A stretch of DNA of 64,000 bases from Krasilnikovozyma curviuscula (taxonomy: Eukaryota > Basidiomycota > Tremellomycetes > Cystofilobasidiales > Mrakiaceae), in the NCBI GenBank assembly GCA_014825775.1, contig MVAQ01000013.1, forward strand, positions 1 through 64,000. Reading direction: 5' to 3'. Both the position numbers and the translations under genes were made by a program. Of the stretch, positions 15,901 to 25,970 are shown piece by piece; positions within the stretch are counted from its first letter, which is position 1; the number at the start of each line of letters is the position of its first letter. The notes under the pieces were generated by a model that saw nothing but the letters and a program-made list of their open reading frames with translations, did not search any database and was not told where the DNA came from.

Positions 15901-17910
15901 TTTTTCCTTCAGTTCTTTAGACGAATGTTGAATCTTCTTCTTCAATTGATCCTCTTCCGTGCCAGCAGAGTTCAGACGGGATTTAGCTTCGGCGAGCTGG
16001 CCCATGTATCCACCTGCGGCATCATCACCATTCTTGGAGGATGTCAGACCGGTGAGCAAAGTCTGGAGGAGTTCTTCGTCTGATGCGAGTTTGGTTGAGA
16101 GTGCGTCGAAGGCGGTTTTGGAGGTGTTGTAGGTAGTTGAGAACTGGTTTGAGAGAGCCGATTTGGATTCACGATCTTTCAAGAGCTGGTTTGGAAGATG
16201 AAGCATCGAGAAATGGTAACAAAAACAAGGACTGTCAGTCTACCATGATTCAACTGTTGTGCAATTGAAAAAAGTACTCACAGCACCAGAGCTCTTCTTC
16301 AAATCAGTCACCTTCTTCTTATCTTCTTTCATCCCATCCTGGTGGATACTCTTCTTCGTCTTCCACTTTTCCACATCCAATCCTAAAGTGCCCACCTCCT
16401 GCGTCAGCTTGTCAATCTTCCCACCTTTGACGATCTCCTTATCCCTTCTCTGTTTGACGGCCTCAATTTCCTTCTCCAGCTTGATCTTCTTGCCCTCCAA
16501 CCACCCGATCATCTCTTTGGCCTTTTCGAGCTCGGATTCTTGTGCTTCGATGGATGAGGAGGTCTTGGAGACTCGAGAGGAGTAGTCGACGTATTCATAT
16601 GCTTTGACTTGACGGGTTAGACGCTCGAGTTCGGAGGTGATCTTTTGGTATGTCAGGAAGGACCGTTTTTCAGCTCGGAGAGACTCAAGCTTGGGTTCAA
16701 TTTCTTCTTTTAGTAGCTGTGGAAAGCGATGTATCCAAGTGTCAGTAAAACGGACGAGCGCCCATCACGAACAGTCGCGCTCAGCTGAGCAAAAGCCAAT
16801 ACTCACCTCATTCATCTCTTCGACCTTTTTGTCCTTCTTCCCCATAGTCTTGACCGCCTTATCTTTCCTCTCCTCGAACATCCTCGTTCCCGCCGCCTCC
16901 TCGACCATACCAAGCACCTCCTCCGGCTTCATATTCAGCACTTTAGTAATTTTACCCTGCATGATAAGGAAGTTGGGGTTGTTGATGTTGAGCTGAACGG
17001 ACTGAAAGAGGTTTTGGATGATGATAAGGGTCGATTTGTGACCGTTGAGGAGGTATTTGGAGAGACCACCAACGGCAATCTAGAAGTTGCACCACAATAA
17101 GCACTCCGTTGAGAAAACAAGAACGGGAAGGAAGAATGATACGCACTTGTCGAGTGACTGTAATCTGCCTCAATCCTTCGAAACCAAACGGACTCGTCGA
17201 CTTGTCCGAATTATCAAACACAATCGTCACACTAGCTTTGGTCACACCAGCTTGGCCACGTTTGTAGATCAAATCCAACAGATTTTGAGCACGGACCTGT
17301 AGAAAGAGCGAATAGTTGGATAGATTTGTGGTGAGCAGGGAGTCGAAAAAACAATACGCGCGAAAGCCACGACGAGTTGAAAGATATTTCCACCTGTGAG
17401 AAACTGCAAACTCATCCAAGCTAAGACAGTGCCTATCGTATCCACTTATCCCACTCCTTCGTCCGTTTGTCAACCGTTCTCCTTCTTTGAGTCTTTCTCG
17501 AGAAACAGAGGCAGCAAAAGGAACGTACCGAGGTCATGTTGGTGATACCGAGCACGAAACAGATAGCATCGAGGATGTTACTCTTTCCACTTCCATTAAG
17601 ACCAGTGATGGCGTTGAAGGACGAGTCCCATCCTTTGATTGTCGTCCGAACGGGGTCTGCAGGAGGTAGAGAGAGAGGAAGGGGTCGTTCAACAATACAA
17701 GGCGGACACAGAGAAGAAGCAGAGAATGTCAGGGCAATATCTTGGGCAGAAATGGGAACAGAAAGGACAGAGGACGTACAAGATTTGAACCCTACACATC
17801 CAATCCAACAGAAGGAAGAGAAAGAAAAGCAACTATCAGTCTCTTATTCCTTCGCTGCTTTTCGGTTAATGCTGCAGCTTACCCTCGAGGATGAGCTCTT
17901 CTATCCTCAT
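12969..17910 (-). CDS. SMC2: Condensin subunit SMC2
   Basis: This is the structural-maintenance-of-chromosomes ATPase of condensin. It pairs with SMC4 to compact mitotic chromosomes. It starts at ATG 17910 ([10 protein letters not shown]). Walker A, in [17 protein letters not shown], is around 17540-17610. The N-terminal head continues with [16 protein letters not shown] and [17 protein letters not shown]. Two long coiled coils rich in Lys, Glu and Leu flank the hinge (about 15060-15700), which contains [17 protein letters not shown]. The C-terminal head has the ABC signature LTELSGGQR followed by Walker B in [18 protein letters not shown] (about 13290-13340). It ends [10 protein letters not shown] estimate about 1,200 residues, normal for SMC2. 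About 13 introns. The SMC2 rather than SMC4 call rests on the head-domain wording and is strong. Confidence 0.95.
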
Positions 17911-18268
17911 CGTTCTAAAGGAACAGCCAGCAAGGGAAAAACTACAGGACTAAAGTTGCGGAGAAGGACAGCGAATGAGGAACAAGGGGCACTGGTGAGG
18001 TGTGTTTCTTTCTTTTCCAGCTCGTCGCGTCAGCCGATTTTCGAGGCGATTTACAACCAGATTATTCTATTCTCTGCCCGTTGCTTGTAGACCAACACAA
18101 AACACGACAGAAGAGAAAGACGGTTCTACGTAACATAAATCTCTAGTCACTTTTGAACTTGCTTCGGCGGTCCTACACCAAACGGTCTCGTCAGGTCAAA
18201 TCTACGCTTTGCCTTCCACAAAACTCTCTTATCTATGTATATACACCTCTACCCGAATTGAACCACGC
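17911..18268. other. SMC2 upstream region
   Basis: This is the 358 bp between the SMC2 start and the stop of the CsaA-like gene; both genes are on the minus strand. It should hold the SMC2 promoter and the 3' UTR of its neighbour. The plus-strand frame at 17536-18090 runs through the SMC2 5' end and this gap; it has no homologous motif. Confidence 0.5.
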
Positions 18269-18914
18269 TTAGAAAGCTCTAGTACCGATCTTCGCCCTGG
18301 GGTCAGCAAGGACAAGTACGGTCCCTTCGTCTTCCTCGCTGTCCAATCCCAAGACGACGACTTCCGAGTAGAACTTGCCAATGCGAAGGCCTGGTCATAG
18401 AGACGTGAAAGGGGATGTTCGAACGATGAGAAATACCGCTGTCAGAAGTGGTGAACTTAGGACAAGATGCGAAAGAGTGTGTGGTACGAACGGGGTCGGT
18501 TGACGATACATAGAATTTTGAGACCAGGCAGTTCTTCTACGGTATACCTGCAGCAGAGGGGCAAGAACAGATCAGTATGCCATTACCTTTCCCCATCAGC
18601 TTCCGCATTACAGGTCCTCCAACTTGGCCCGACGAACACCCAAAAAAAAGAGAAGCTCACTTCTTCGTTATCTGCGTGCTGGTATTCTTGACCCCAATCT
18701 CCTCTCCGAAATCAATACTCAGTGCATAAGCAGGTATCAACGCCTTCGGTGTCGGTTTTGCAGTAAGGATCTTGCCGACCCGGATCTCGATGTTGGCTGG
18801 GTCCGTTGTCACTGGGAGGGACGCATTTCGATCGGGAGTCGCTGGCGGAGGTGGTGGGGTTGAAGACGGAGTAGATTCTCCTGTTGAGGGTGCTGAGGGT
18901 GCCGGGTCGGACAT
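18269..18914 (-). CDS. Stand-alone tRNA-binding (EMAP/CsaA-type) protein
   Basis: This is a small protein with one OB-fold tRNA-binding domain. My model has three exons (18661-18914, 18492-18547, 18269-18390), exactly in frame, giving 143 residues. A Pro/Ser/Thr-rich leader of about 35 residues (MSDPAPSAPSTGESTP) precedes the domain. The domain starts IEIRVGKILTAKP and continues YALSIDFGEEIGVKN, STQITKKYTVEELPG, IGKFYSEVVVLGLD and the end AKIGTRAF. This wording and short length match bacterial/archaeal CsaA better than the C-terminal domain of Arc1 or AIMP1, which sit in longer proteins. CsaA is described as a secretion-related chaperone with tRNA-binding ability; the fungal role is unknown. 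An upstream frame extends to 18995 without a better start. Confidence 0.82.
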
Positions 18915-19170
18915 TGACAGGAATAGGGAGTGGTTGCTGGAGGCAGACGACGAAACAGGAATAGCGAGCTCGCATGAAATCTGTCGCTGAGGCAATGCTC
19001 ATCAGGCGATCCTTCACACATGTTACAAGTTCTCTTCCATCCTAATTTTAACGCAAGGAGCTGCAAAGAGCGATAAAGGCGGGAAGATTTTAACAGGTGG
19101 TTCTCACTTGCTATAATTTGATTCTCTAAAATTCTTACTAGTCTGTTTAAATGCAGATGCTATCATCAAA

Positions 19171-19242
19171 TCCTCTGTAGTTCAATGGTTAGGATAAGTC
19201 GCTCTCACCGACTAGGTCCGGGTTCGATTCCCGGCAGGGGAA
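19171..19242 (+). tRNA. tRNA-Glu (CTC)
   Basis: This 72-nt cloverleaf has no intron. The acceptor stem tcctctg pairs with cagggga with one G-T wobble, and the discriminator base is A (19242). The D arm gttcaatggttaggat is typical of eukaryotic tRNA-Glu. The anticodon stem agtcg/cgact encloses the loop ctctcac, giving anticodon CTC at 19204-19206, which reads GAG codons. The T arm ccgggttcgattcccgg is perfect. CCA is not encoded, as expected for a eukaryotic nuclear tRNA. Confidence 0.97.
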
Positions 19243-19611
19243 CTCAATGATTCACTTTTTGCCACCTTAGTGTCTCTTCCCGCCAAACACATCTTTCAAG
19301 GACTTTGCATCTGCTGCCTTGTTCCTTGGCCAAGCAAAGGCTACCTTTTTCTTTTTCTTTTTAATCGACAAATACCATGAGTCTGTCTGTCTGTCGTAGA
19401 ACTGGTGCGGTGGTTTAAGACTGCGCAGTATTTGGCGGAGAGGGCATTCGATATTAGAGCTGGCATTCATGCGATCGATCGAACGTGACTGTCCACAGTC
19501 TGATCTGTCAATGTTGTACAACGTCGTTATGAAACAATCGTCAAGATCATTACCGAAAATTACAACATTCCCTGCTGATACAGAAAGCTCGACACTGACT
19601 ATCGCCTTGCC
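19243..19611. other. Intergenic after tRNA-Glu
   Basis: About 370 bp lies between the tRNA and the stop codon of the GGPP synthase on the opposite strand. Only short unsupported frames occur. It likely contains the 3' UTR of the synthase. The tRNA is followed by a short AT-rich stretch with a tttttg at 19257, plausible as a Pol III terminator. Confidence 0.45.
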
Positions 19612-21098
19612 CTATTCCTCGTCCTTTACAAGCAACCAGTCCAGCACTGCCTCGACAGCCTTATTCCCGCCCAACCTCTTCACCTCCTCTCTCGCCTGCC
19701 GCTGCAGGTCGTTCATCACTTTCTTTGTATATGTGAATGTCCCCGTCTCGTCACGCATGTAGCGAACTGCTTCTTCCAAGACAGCGTGGGACGATGTCCG
19801 CTTTTGGAGAATATCTGTACGATAAAGAATCAATTTGAGGTCAGCCATACAGACAATGAGTGGAAGAGCAATAGCGGACGGGGCGTACTGATTAGCCGTC
19901 GATCATCTGGATTCGCTCTTATCGCATGGACAACAACGAATGAGAACTTCCCCTCCGTGAGATCTTCAGCGAAACCCTTTGCTTCAGCGTACTGAGATGA
20001 AGAATTAGTGAGTTTGGGTCAGGCGGAAGTGTCTCAAAGCACATAACGAACCTTGGAGCTCTGGACGTTCATGTAGTCATCGCGCATTTGGAAGAGAACA
20101 GCAATGATATTTACCAGCGGAACGTAGTCTATCCGTGGCAGTGGTAAAGGCGATTTAGCCATCATTAGCTTGATACCTATGAGATAGCATAGCACGTTAG
20201 AATACGGTGGGGCGTAACTGAGGAAAAGTCGTGTTCTTTACTGATTCGAAAGAGACCTCCAGTCTCTGTAGAGAAAACGAAATACCATTAGCGAGGGGAA
20301 AGGAATGATTTAGGACAGTTAACTCACTTCCGAGCACCATTTCCACCCATTCCTTCTCAGTCGGCACCGTCAGAGAGTCTCTCCAGTACATATCTAGCCC
20401 CTGTCCTCTATGCAGAGACAAGAACTCAGCCGTAACCAGCTGAATTATTTCAGAAATGTCAAACGTAGACCGTTGTTCCAATCGTGGTGACTGCGGTTCT
20501 GTTGACATTGACAGCTCCCCCCACTGGTTTCGATTGGACCGCTGGTTTCCTAGTTTGAACAACTCTTCTATCGCTAGGAAGTAGACGTAGTTCGCACTAT
20601 TGATTGTCTGGGGGACACCGTATATCAAGTGAGACACTGGTCGACCTCGGCGAAGCAGTGACGAGTCTTCCACATCATCCATCCTAAAAAAGTAACAACC
20701 AGACAACCAGATCAGCTGGAATACTTTCTGAGAAGGATGTTAGGTATTGAGTCCATACTGACAGCAAACTTCCGTTGTGCAGCATGGCCACGACCTTCTT
20801 GATGATCTCCAAATCCTCGTCTTTTACTTTGAGCCACAGGTTGAATGCGTTGATGAACTTGGACCGTACGTCTGATCCTGCATGCCCAGCTAAATATGTA
20901 TAAGGAGATAGCAAGATCTAGAGAGTGCTAACAAATGATTAGACTCGACTCGAGAAGAGAATGAGCTGGAGAACTGCTTACGCGCTCGTTCGAATCTCGC
21001 CAAACCATCAAGTCGTTCTCTTCATCGACATCAGAACCCTCGGGTCGCTGAGCAGACGAGGAGTCCTTCAGAATATCCAAAAGGTTGGGGAAATCCAT
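19612..21098 (-). CDS. BTS1: Geranylgeranyl diphosphate synthase
   Basis: This trans-prenyltransferase makes C20 GGPP for Rab/Rho prenylation and other isoprenoids. It starts at ATG 21098 ([13 protein letters not shown]); an in-frame upstream extension to 21191 exists but looks less likely. Motifs in order: [18 protein letters not shown], the first aspartate-rich motif [10 protein letters not shown] (split by an intron near 20690-20757), [29 protein letters not shown], and the second aspartate-rich motif [17 protein letters not shown] followed by EGKFSF. These are the short-chain synthase signatures, with GGPPS spacing. It ends WLLVKDEE at the TAG (19612-19614). About six introns. The enzyme type is strong; GGPP over FPP product specificity rests on overall resemblance to fungal Bts1. 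Confidence 0.9.
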
Positions 21099-21445
21099 GA
21101 TTTCGAGGAAGAGTTGGTGACGGTTAGGTGTTATGAGTTTGCGTCGTTTGGCGTACAGTTTCGTTACTGTCCAAGCTAGCAAAACCCTCAATTGGAAGAT
21201 CCAAAGTCTAGAAGCTGTTCTTGATTATCTCCCAAAGAAGGTAAAAGAAAGAAGTAAACTGATATACTTCGTCTTGCTGTACGCGCAACATTTCGCATGC
21301 AATTATATGTTCGTACAACATTCTACTGATATGGTTATCAAGAAAGACTAAGGCAACGAACGTTGACCCTTGCAAACAGGGTGTGCGATTGATACCGGCA
21401 CCGTCAAGAACAGAGGATATGATGACCACATATACACTCTAACGC
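21099..21445. other. BTS1 / BUR1 intergenic region
   Basis: About 350 bp holds the GGPP synthase promoter and the 3' end of the BUR1-like kinase gene, both on the minus strand. A plus-strand frame (21133-21351) has no recognisable domain. Confidence 0.45.
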
Positions 21446-24400
21446 CTAGTTGTATGGCAGACTGTCTCCTCCACCCGGTGGTGGGGGCCCTCCGTTCGAA
21501 TCATACCTCGGTCTCTTGTTGGAGGTATAACCATCTTCGGATGGTCCTTCTCTCCTTTTGGGATGCCATCCACCATCAGGACCAGGACCCATGTCACCAC
21601 CTCTTCCTGCCTCTCGATCACGTGGTGGGACCCATCCAATTGGGCCGTTACTGGGAGGAGGAGGTCGAGAATTCGACGAACTACGGTCTTCATTACTGTA
21701 GTGATCTCCTCCAGGTGGGCGAGACGGACCATCGTGCGGTCTTGAGTGGTGTAGACCTGGTGGACCATTGTGATGATGAGGACGCGAGTTGTTGTGATCC
21801 CTATTAACACCACCATTGTAATGATTTGCGTTGTTCCAAGCAGTAGAAGAAGAGGAGGATGCAATCAATGGTGGTGGTGGGCCCGCCGGTTGTGAGGGAT
21901 TTGGTTTGATGAATCCAGGCGGCCTAGATGAGCCAGACTTCGATACAAAAGGCATTGGCTTCGAGCTTCGTGAAATATTGAGATCACGAACGTTCACAGC
22001 CGCAGTAGGCGGTGGTCTGGCATAGAAAGGTGGTGGTCCTGGAGGAGGAACGCCATATCCTCCGGGCATTACTGGGTAACCCGCTGGCGGTGGTGGAAGA
22101 GCACCTCCTGGTTGTTGCCATCCGGGAGGGGGAGGAAACTGGCCGAAGAGGGCGGGAGGTGGAGCTTGAGAAGGAGGCCCGTAACCACCACCGAGTCGAG
22201 GGATAACCAATGAATTGGGACCAGAATCAGGGAAGTTGTTGGATTGGTGAGACTGAAACTCTGGCATTGGCTTCTTTTTACGGTTGAACTCGTGCGAAGC
22301 AGAAAATTCGGCGAGACTTGACAGGGAAGATCAGCGAGGGCTGTGCTTCCAGGGAATAAGAAAGTACAACTTACGTGGATGGGTCTTGTGCAAGAGGAGC
22401 TGTCCAGAAGTACTTGTGACTTAGAGCATCCACAGCAGTAATGCGAGTATTTGGGTTCAAACACAGGAGCTTTTCCATCAGGTCTACGAACTCTGGACCA
22501 ATTCTGTAAAGACGACAGAGCAAGTCAGCACCTGGACCGACGACAACAAAACAAATGATGCAATTACCCGGCGAAGGACTGCTTGATTCTATTTTGGTAC
22601 GGATGTGCTTTCTCGAACCCAAAGAGGCCAGGACCAGTGTAGTTTTCAGGGAAATGGCCTGGCAATTTGTCCCATCCAGGCATAGTTTCTTCCGTAGGAG
22701 TACCACAAAGCTTCCAAATCAGAGTGAGTTGAGCCAAATCTGTCTCTCCACGAATGATGGGGGTGTGCTTTATCATCTCTCCGAGAATGCAGCTGTAAGA
22801 GGACCTTGGTCATGTCTCATGACGAAGAAACTAGCGATGCAGCTATGACTTACCCGATACCCCACATGTCAACACTCGTACCGTAGCTCTTCTCTCCTAA
22901 TATCAGCTCTGGCGGTCTGTACCATCTCGTCACGACCATGTTGGTCATCTCCAACTCGGCCGTCGAGTTGCCATCGAAATCGACGACGCCAGTTCCTTTT
23001 CCAGCTTGAGAGACGTTGAAGAACCTAGCAAGACCAAAATCGGCTATTTTGAGAACGCCTTTGTTGTCGATTAGCAGATTTGCAGCTTTCATATCTCTGT
23101 GGATGATGTGGTTCTGTAGAACGAGAGGAATTTCACATCAGTGAAACCAGCTAGACTGCAACAAAGAATAGACCTACAGAGTGAAGGTAGGCTGTCCCAG
23201 CAAGCAGCTGCTTCATATAGAGCTTGATGAGGGATGGCGTAAACTGGACCTTGTCGTTATCGAGAAGACCAGCGAGATCGTGATCCATGTACGGGAATAC
23301 CATAAAGATCTTTCCACGACCATCCGATGAGTGATCACCTATAGAGAGTGCTGTGTGAGTTCGATAATCGTAAACAGTAAAGAGTAGGTAAGACAGACCT
23401 TTCGTCAACACCATGTCGATGCAAGGAACAACGTTGACATGATTCATCCTCTTCAAAATCTTGATCTCCCGAATCGTTGTGATCGGGATCTAGAACCAGA
23501 TAAATTGTTAGAAACGAGCTCCAAATCATCTCAAACCAAGAAACCGAAACTCACTCCGGTGTCTTTGTCGTGTGTGATGACTCGCTTGAGAGCTACTTTC
23601 TGCTGCGTCTTGATGCAAGTTGCCAGGTGGACCTCACTGCGACAGAACACAAGCACGTCAGACCCAACAACAAGAATGAGTTGATCAACGAATTCCCCAT
23701 GACTTACCCAAACGTTCCCTCACCAAGCTTTTTATCAGCTGGGTAATTTGTCACTTCGGACGACCCCACAAACTTAAATCCAAAAGCAGCCAGCTCTTCT
23801 TCCGTTGTCCTACTTTTGGGTTGTCTTTTGGGCTTCTTCTGCGTCTCTATCGTCTTTTGTTCACGTTCTACACGGTGTTTTTCCTTCGTTTTGTCTTGTT
23901 GGTTCTCCTTCGCTATGCTGGCAGCTTCTTCACGGTCTTTTTGCGACTCCTTCTCGGATTTTGCAGGACGTTCTGGCTCCTTCTCAGATTTAATGGTAGT
24001 GGGACGTTTAATTTTGACTGGGGGTTTCGCTCGGCCTGTAAGCGAGGGTTGTTCTATCGATGTGGGCGGCAGAGGAGGAGCTTCGTCTGTTGGAGGAGGT
24101 GGTGGTGGTGACGGCGGCGGAGGTCCATCAGGTGGAGCCGGAGGGACAAGTTGGTCTGACTGAGGAGGGTGCTGTTGAACTGTTGGTGGTGTGGGTGGTG
24201 GTAGGAGGGGTTGTCGTGAGTGACTGGGGTTATCTTGGTTATGATGAGGTTCATGCTGTCGACGATGGTCTGGACGAAGGGGCTGTCTGTCCTTGTATGA
24301 GTTTGAGGAGCTTTTGCTGTACCCATTGCTGTAGCTTCCATCTCTCCTTCTGTCGTGTTGGTTTCGGTCACCGTGACCCCGGCTGCCGTTGTCGTCGCGG

Positions 24401-24561
24401 GAATAGTGGTTGTCTCTGTGCGAATGATGAGAGGAAGACCTTGATGGCCCACCAACGTCAATCACCTCTCCATCTTCAAAATCTTCACCCCTGTCTCTGC
24501 TAAACGATGGCCGTCTGCTATTTCTGTAAGAACCGCCGCCGTTAGAGTAGAGGTTGGACAT
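21446..24561 (-). CDS. BUR1: CDK9-type kinase Bur1/Sgv1
   Basis: This cyclin-dependent kinase of the P-TEFb class phosphorylates the Pol II CTD linker and Spt5 to promote transcription elongation. The N-terminal ~250 residues ([20 protein letters not shown]) are Arg/Ser, His and Pro rich. The kinase domain starts [10 protein letters not shown] (glycine loop), then VALKRV (ATP Lys), [14 protein letters not shown] (PITAIRE-like helix), [24 protein letters not shown] (catalytic loop), DFGLARFF and a CDK-type [18 protein letters not shown] and [10 protein letters not shown] are characteristic of CDK9/Bur1 rather than CDK12/Ctk1. An insertion with [11 protein letters not shown] precedes the T-loop Thr. 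The C-terminal ~270 residues are Pro/Gly-rich. About eight introns. High confidence in the family; Bur1 versus another transcriptional CDK is likely but not proven. Confidence 0.88.
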
Positions 24562-25121
24562 TTCTGTAGTCCAACTCTAGTCGACGTAGAGGCAATACTG
24601 GGAATACCCAGCCAGTGACCCCACCTTACTCAATAAGTGTAAGCTTCCTATTCTTCAAAGCTTGACAACAAGGAAGACTGATGGTCTCTCTGCAGACCGT
24701 GTCGTCGGAAGGTCGCTGAGTTTGCCAGCCAAAAAGTTGATAGAAAATAAAGTCAGGTTCAAATCTACTCCAGATACCAGCACACAACCATATGGTTACT
24801 TACCTGAACAAAAACTTAAGAGCTTTAACCCAGCTTCGAGGTTGCAAGCGTTCTAACGCTCTGTGTCCGTGACAAAGGTTGGGGATGAGCAGCAAAGCGA
24901 GTCAGGAAAGGGTTAAATGTGCACTACAGCTCGAGCAACACATACCTATAGACTCCCAGAGCTATAGAGAGGCTTTTGCTGCTGGGTACACCCCAGGATA
25001 ACTTCGTGACGTAATGGCCGTCTAGAGAAACATCAATCATCGTTGACTCCTCGACCTTTTCTCCAAACCTTTCGTGGCGCTGTCACACAGACTCCCAATA
25101 CTCAGTGCTATTGTAAAGAAG
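24562..25121. other. BUR1 upstream / orphan gene upstream
   Basis: About 560 bp separate the divergent starts of the BUR1-like kinase and the small orphan gene. No coding evidence is seen beyond a 64-codon plus-strand frame (24662-24856) without motifs. Confidence 0.45.
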
Positions 25122-25708
25122 ATGTGTTTCTACTCAAGTGCCAGGTATGACCTGACTGTGACGTGCTTGTCAAATGAATGGCATATGTCCCAAAGAGAGC
25201 AGACATCCTGATCTGTTAGGCTTGAGATCCGTCTCACCGCCCAGAAACAAGCACATCAACTTCAACAATTAAAGAAGCTCTTTCTACCATTCAACTCGGA
25301 AGAAGAAGCGTTAATCGAGGATATTAAAGACCTGAACCGCCAGCTCTGCTTATTTGACACTGACGAAGTAGAGCAGTGGAGCATCATTCAAAACACTAAA
25401 GCGACGGGCTGCATTACTACAACAGCATTTATTTTGGGTAATACGATTCTCTTCATAACGAAGATGTCTGGTGGAAGCTGCATCTATACGAGTGTCGCTA
25501 GAGCTGTACGTACTCATTCTGCAATCCTATACGACAGCTCGTCAAAGTCCCCATAGGAACTGAGACGACCGTATTTGCGCCAGCATTCGAAGATGACGAG
25601 ATCACGCTGCTCAATCTCAAATTGCCTGTTAATCGTCGCCCCTCTACTTTGGTCTGTCAGACGGGGATTGTCCGGCTTCTCGCTGTTCCTACTGATAGAC
25701 CTGGATGA
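25122..25708 (+). CDS. Small spliced orphan protein
   Basis: I do not recognise this gene. A 23-nt first exon (25122-25144, MCFYSSAR) joins across a 75-nt intron (gtatga...ttag) to exon 2 (25220-25509), keeping the frame open for about 97 codons. Exon 2 encodes a Gln/Leu/Lys-rich helix, then EEEALIEDIKDLNRQL, then a hydrophobic stretch TTAFILGNTILF. A second short intron ends at 25556. With donor gtactc (25510) the protein continues ETTVFAPAFEDDEITLLNL and stops at 25708. With the stronger donor gtacgt (25506) it shifts frame and stops at 25742. The open frame ignored by a simple ATG-to-stop search and the well-placed introns argue for a real gene. No function is proposed. Confidence 0.5.
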
Positions 25709-25970
25709 TGCGAATCTTCTTCTTGATTACTGCAGCAGTTAGCGCCTTGATAACAACATACTCATGGCCGATTGGTTATCTGCGGGTTACTTTTGAGGAA
25801 ACTTGCAAAAATGGGTCAAAGTATATCACACACAAAAAGTGAATAAATATAAGATTAAATAAGCAAGGGACTAAAGCATGCCCATCCTCTTCTAATCCTC
25901 TCAAAAAAAAAAGTCCGTCTACAGAAAACAAAACAAACCTATCTACACTCCAAACGCACGAACACTCGTC

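Noticed and set aside
23816..24503. Several plus-strand frames of 96-147 codons opposite BUR1
   Set aside because: These mirror the repetitive Pro/His/Ser-rich N-terminal region of the kinase and are shadows.
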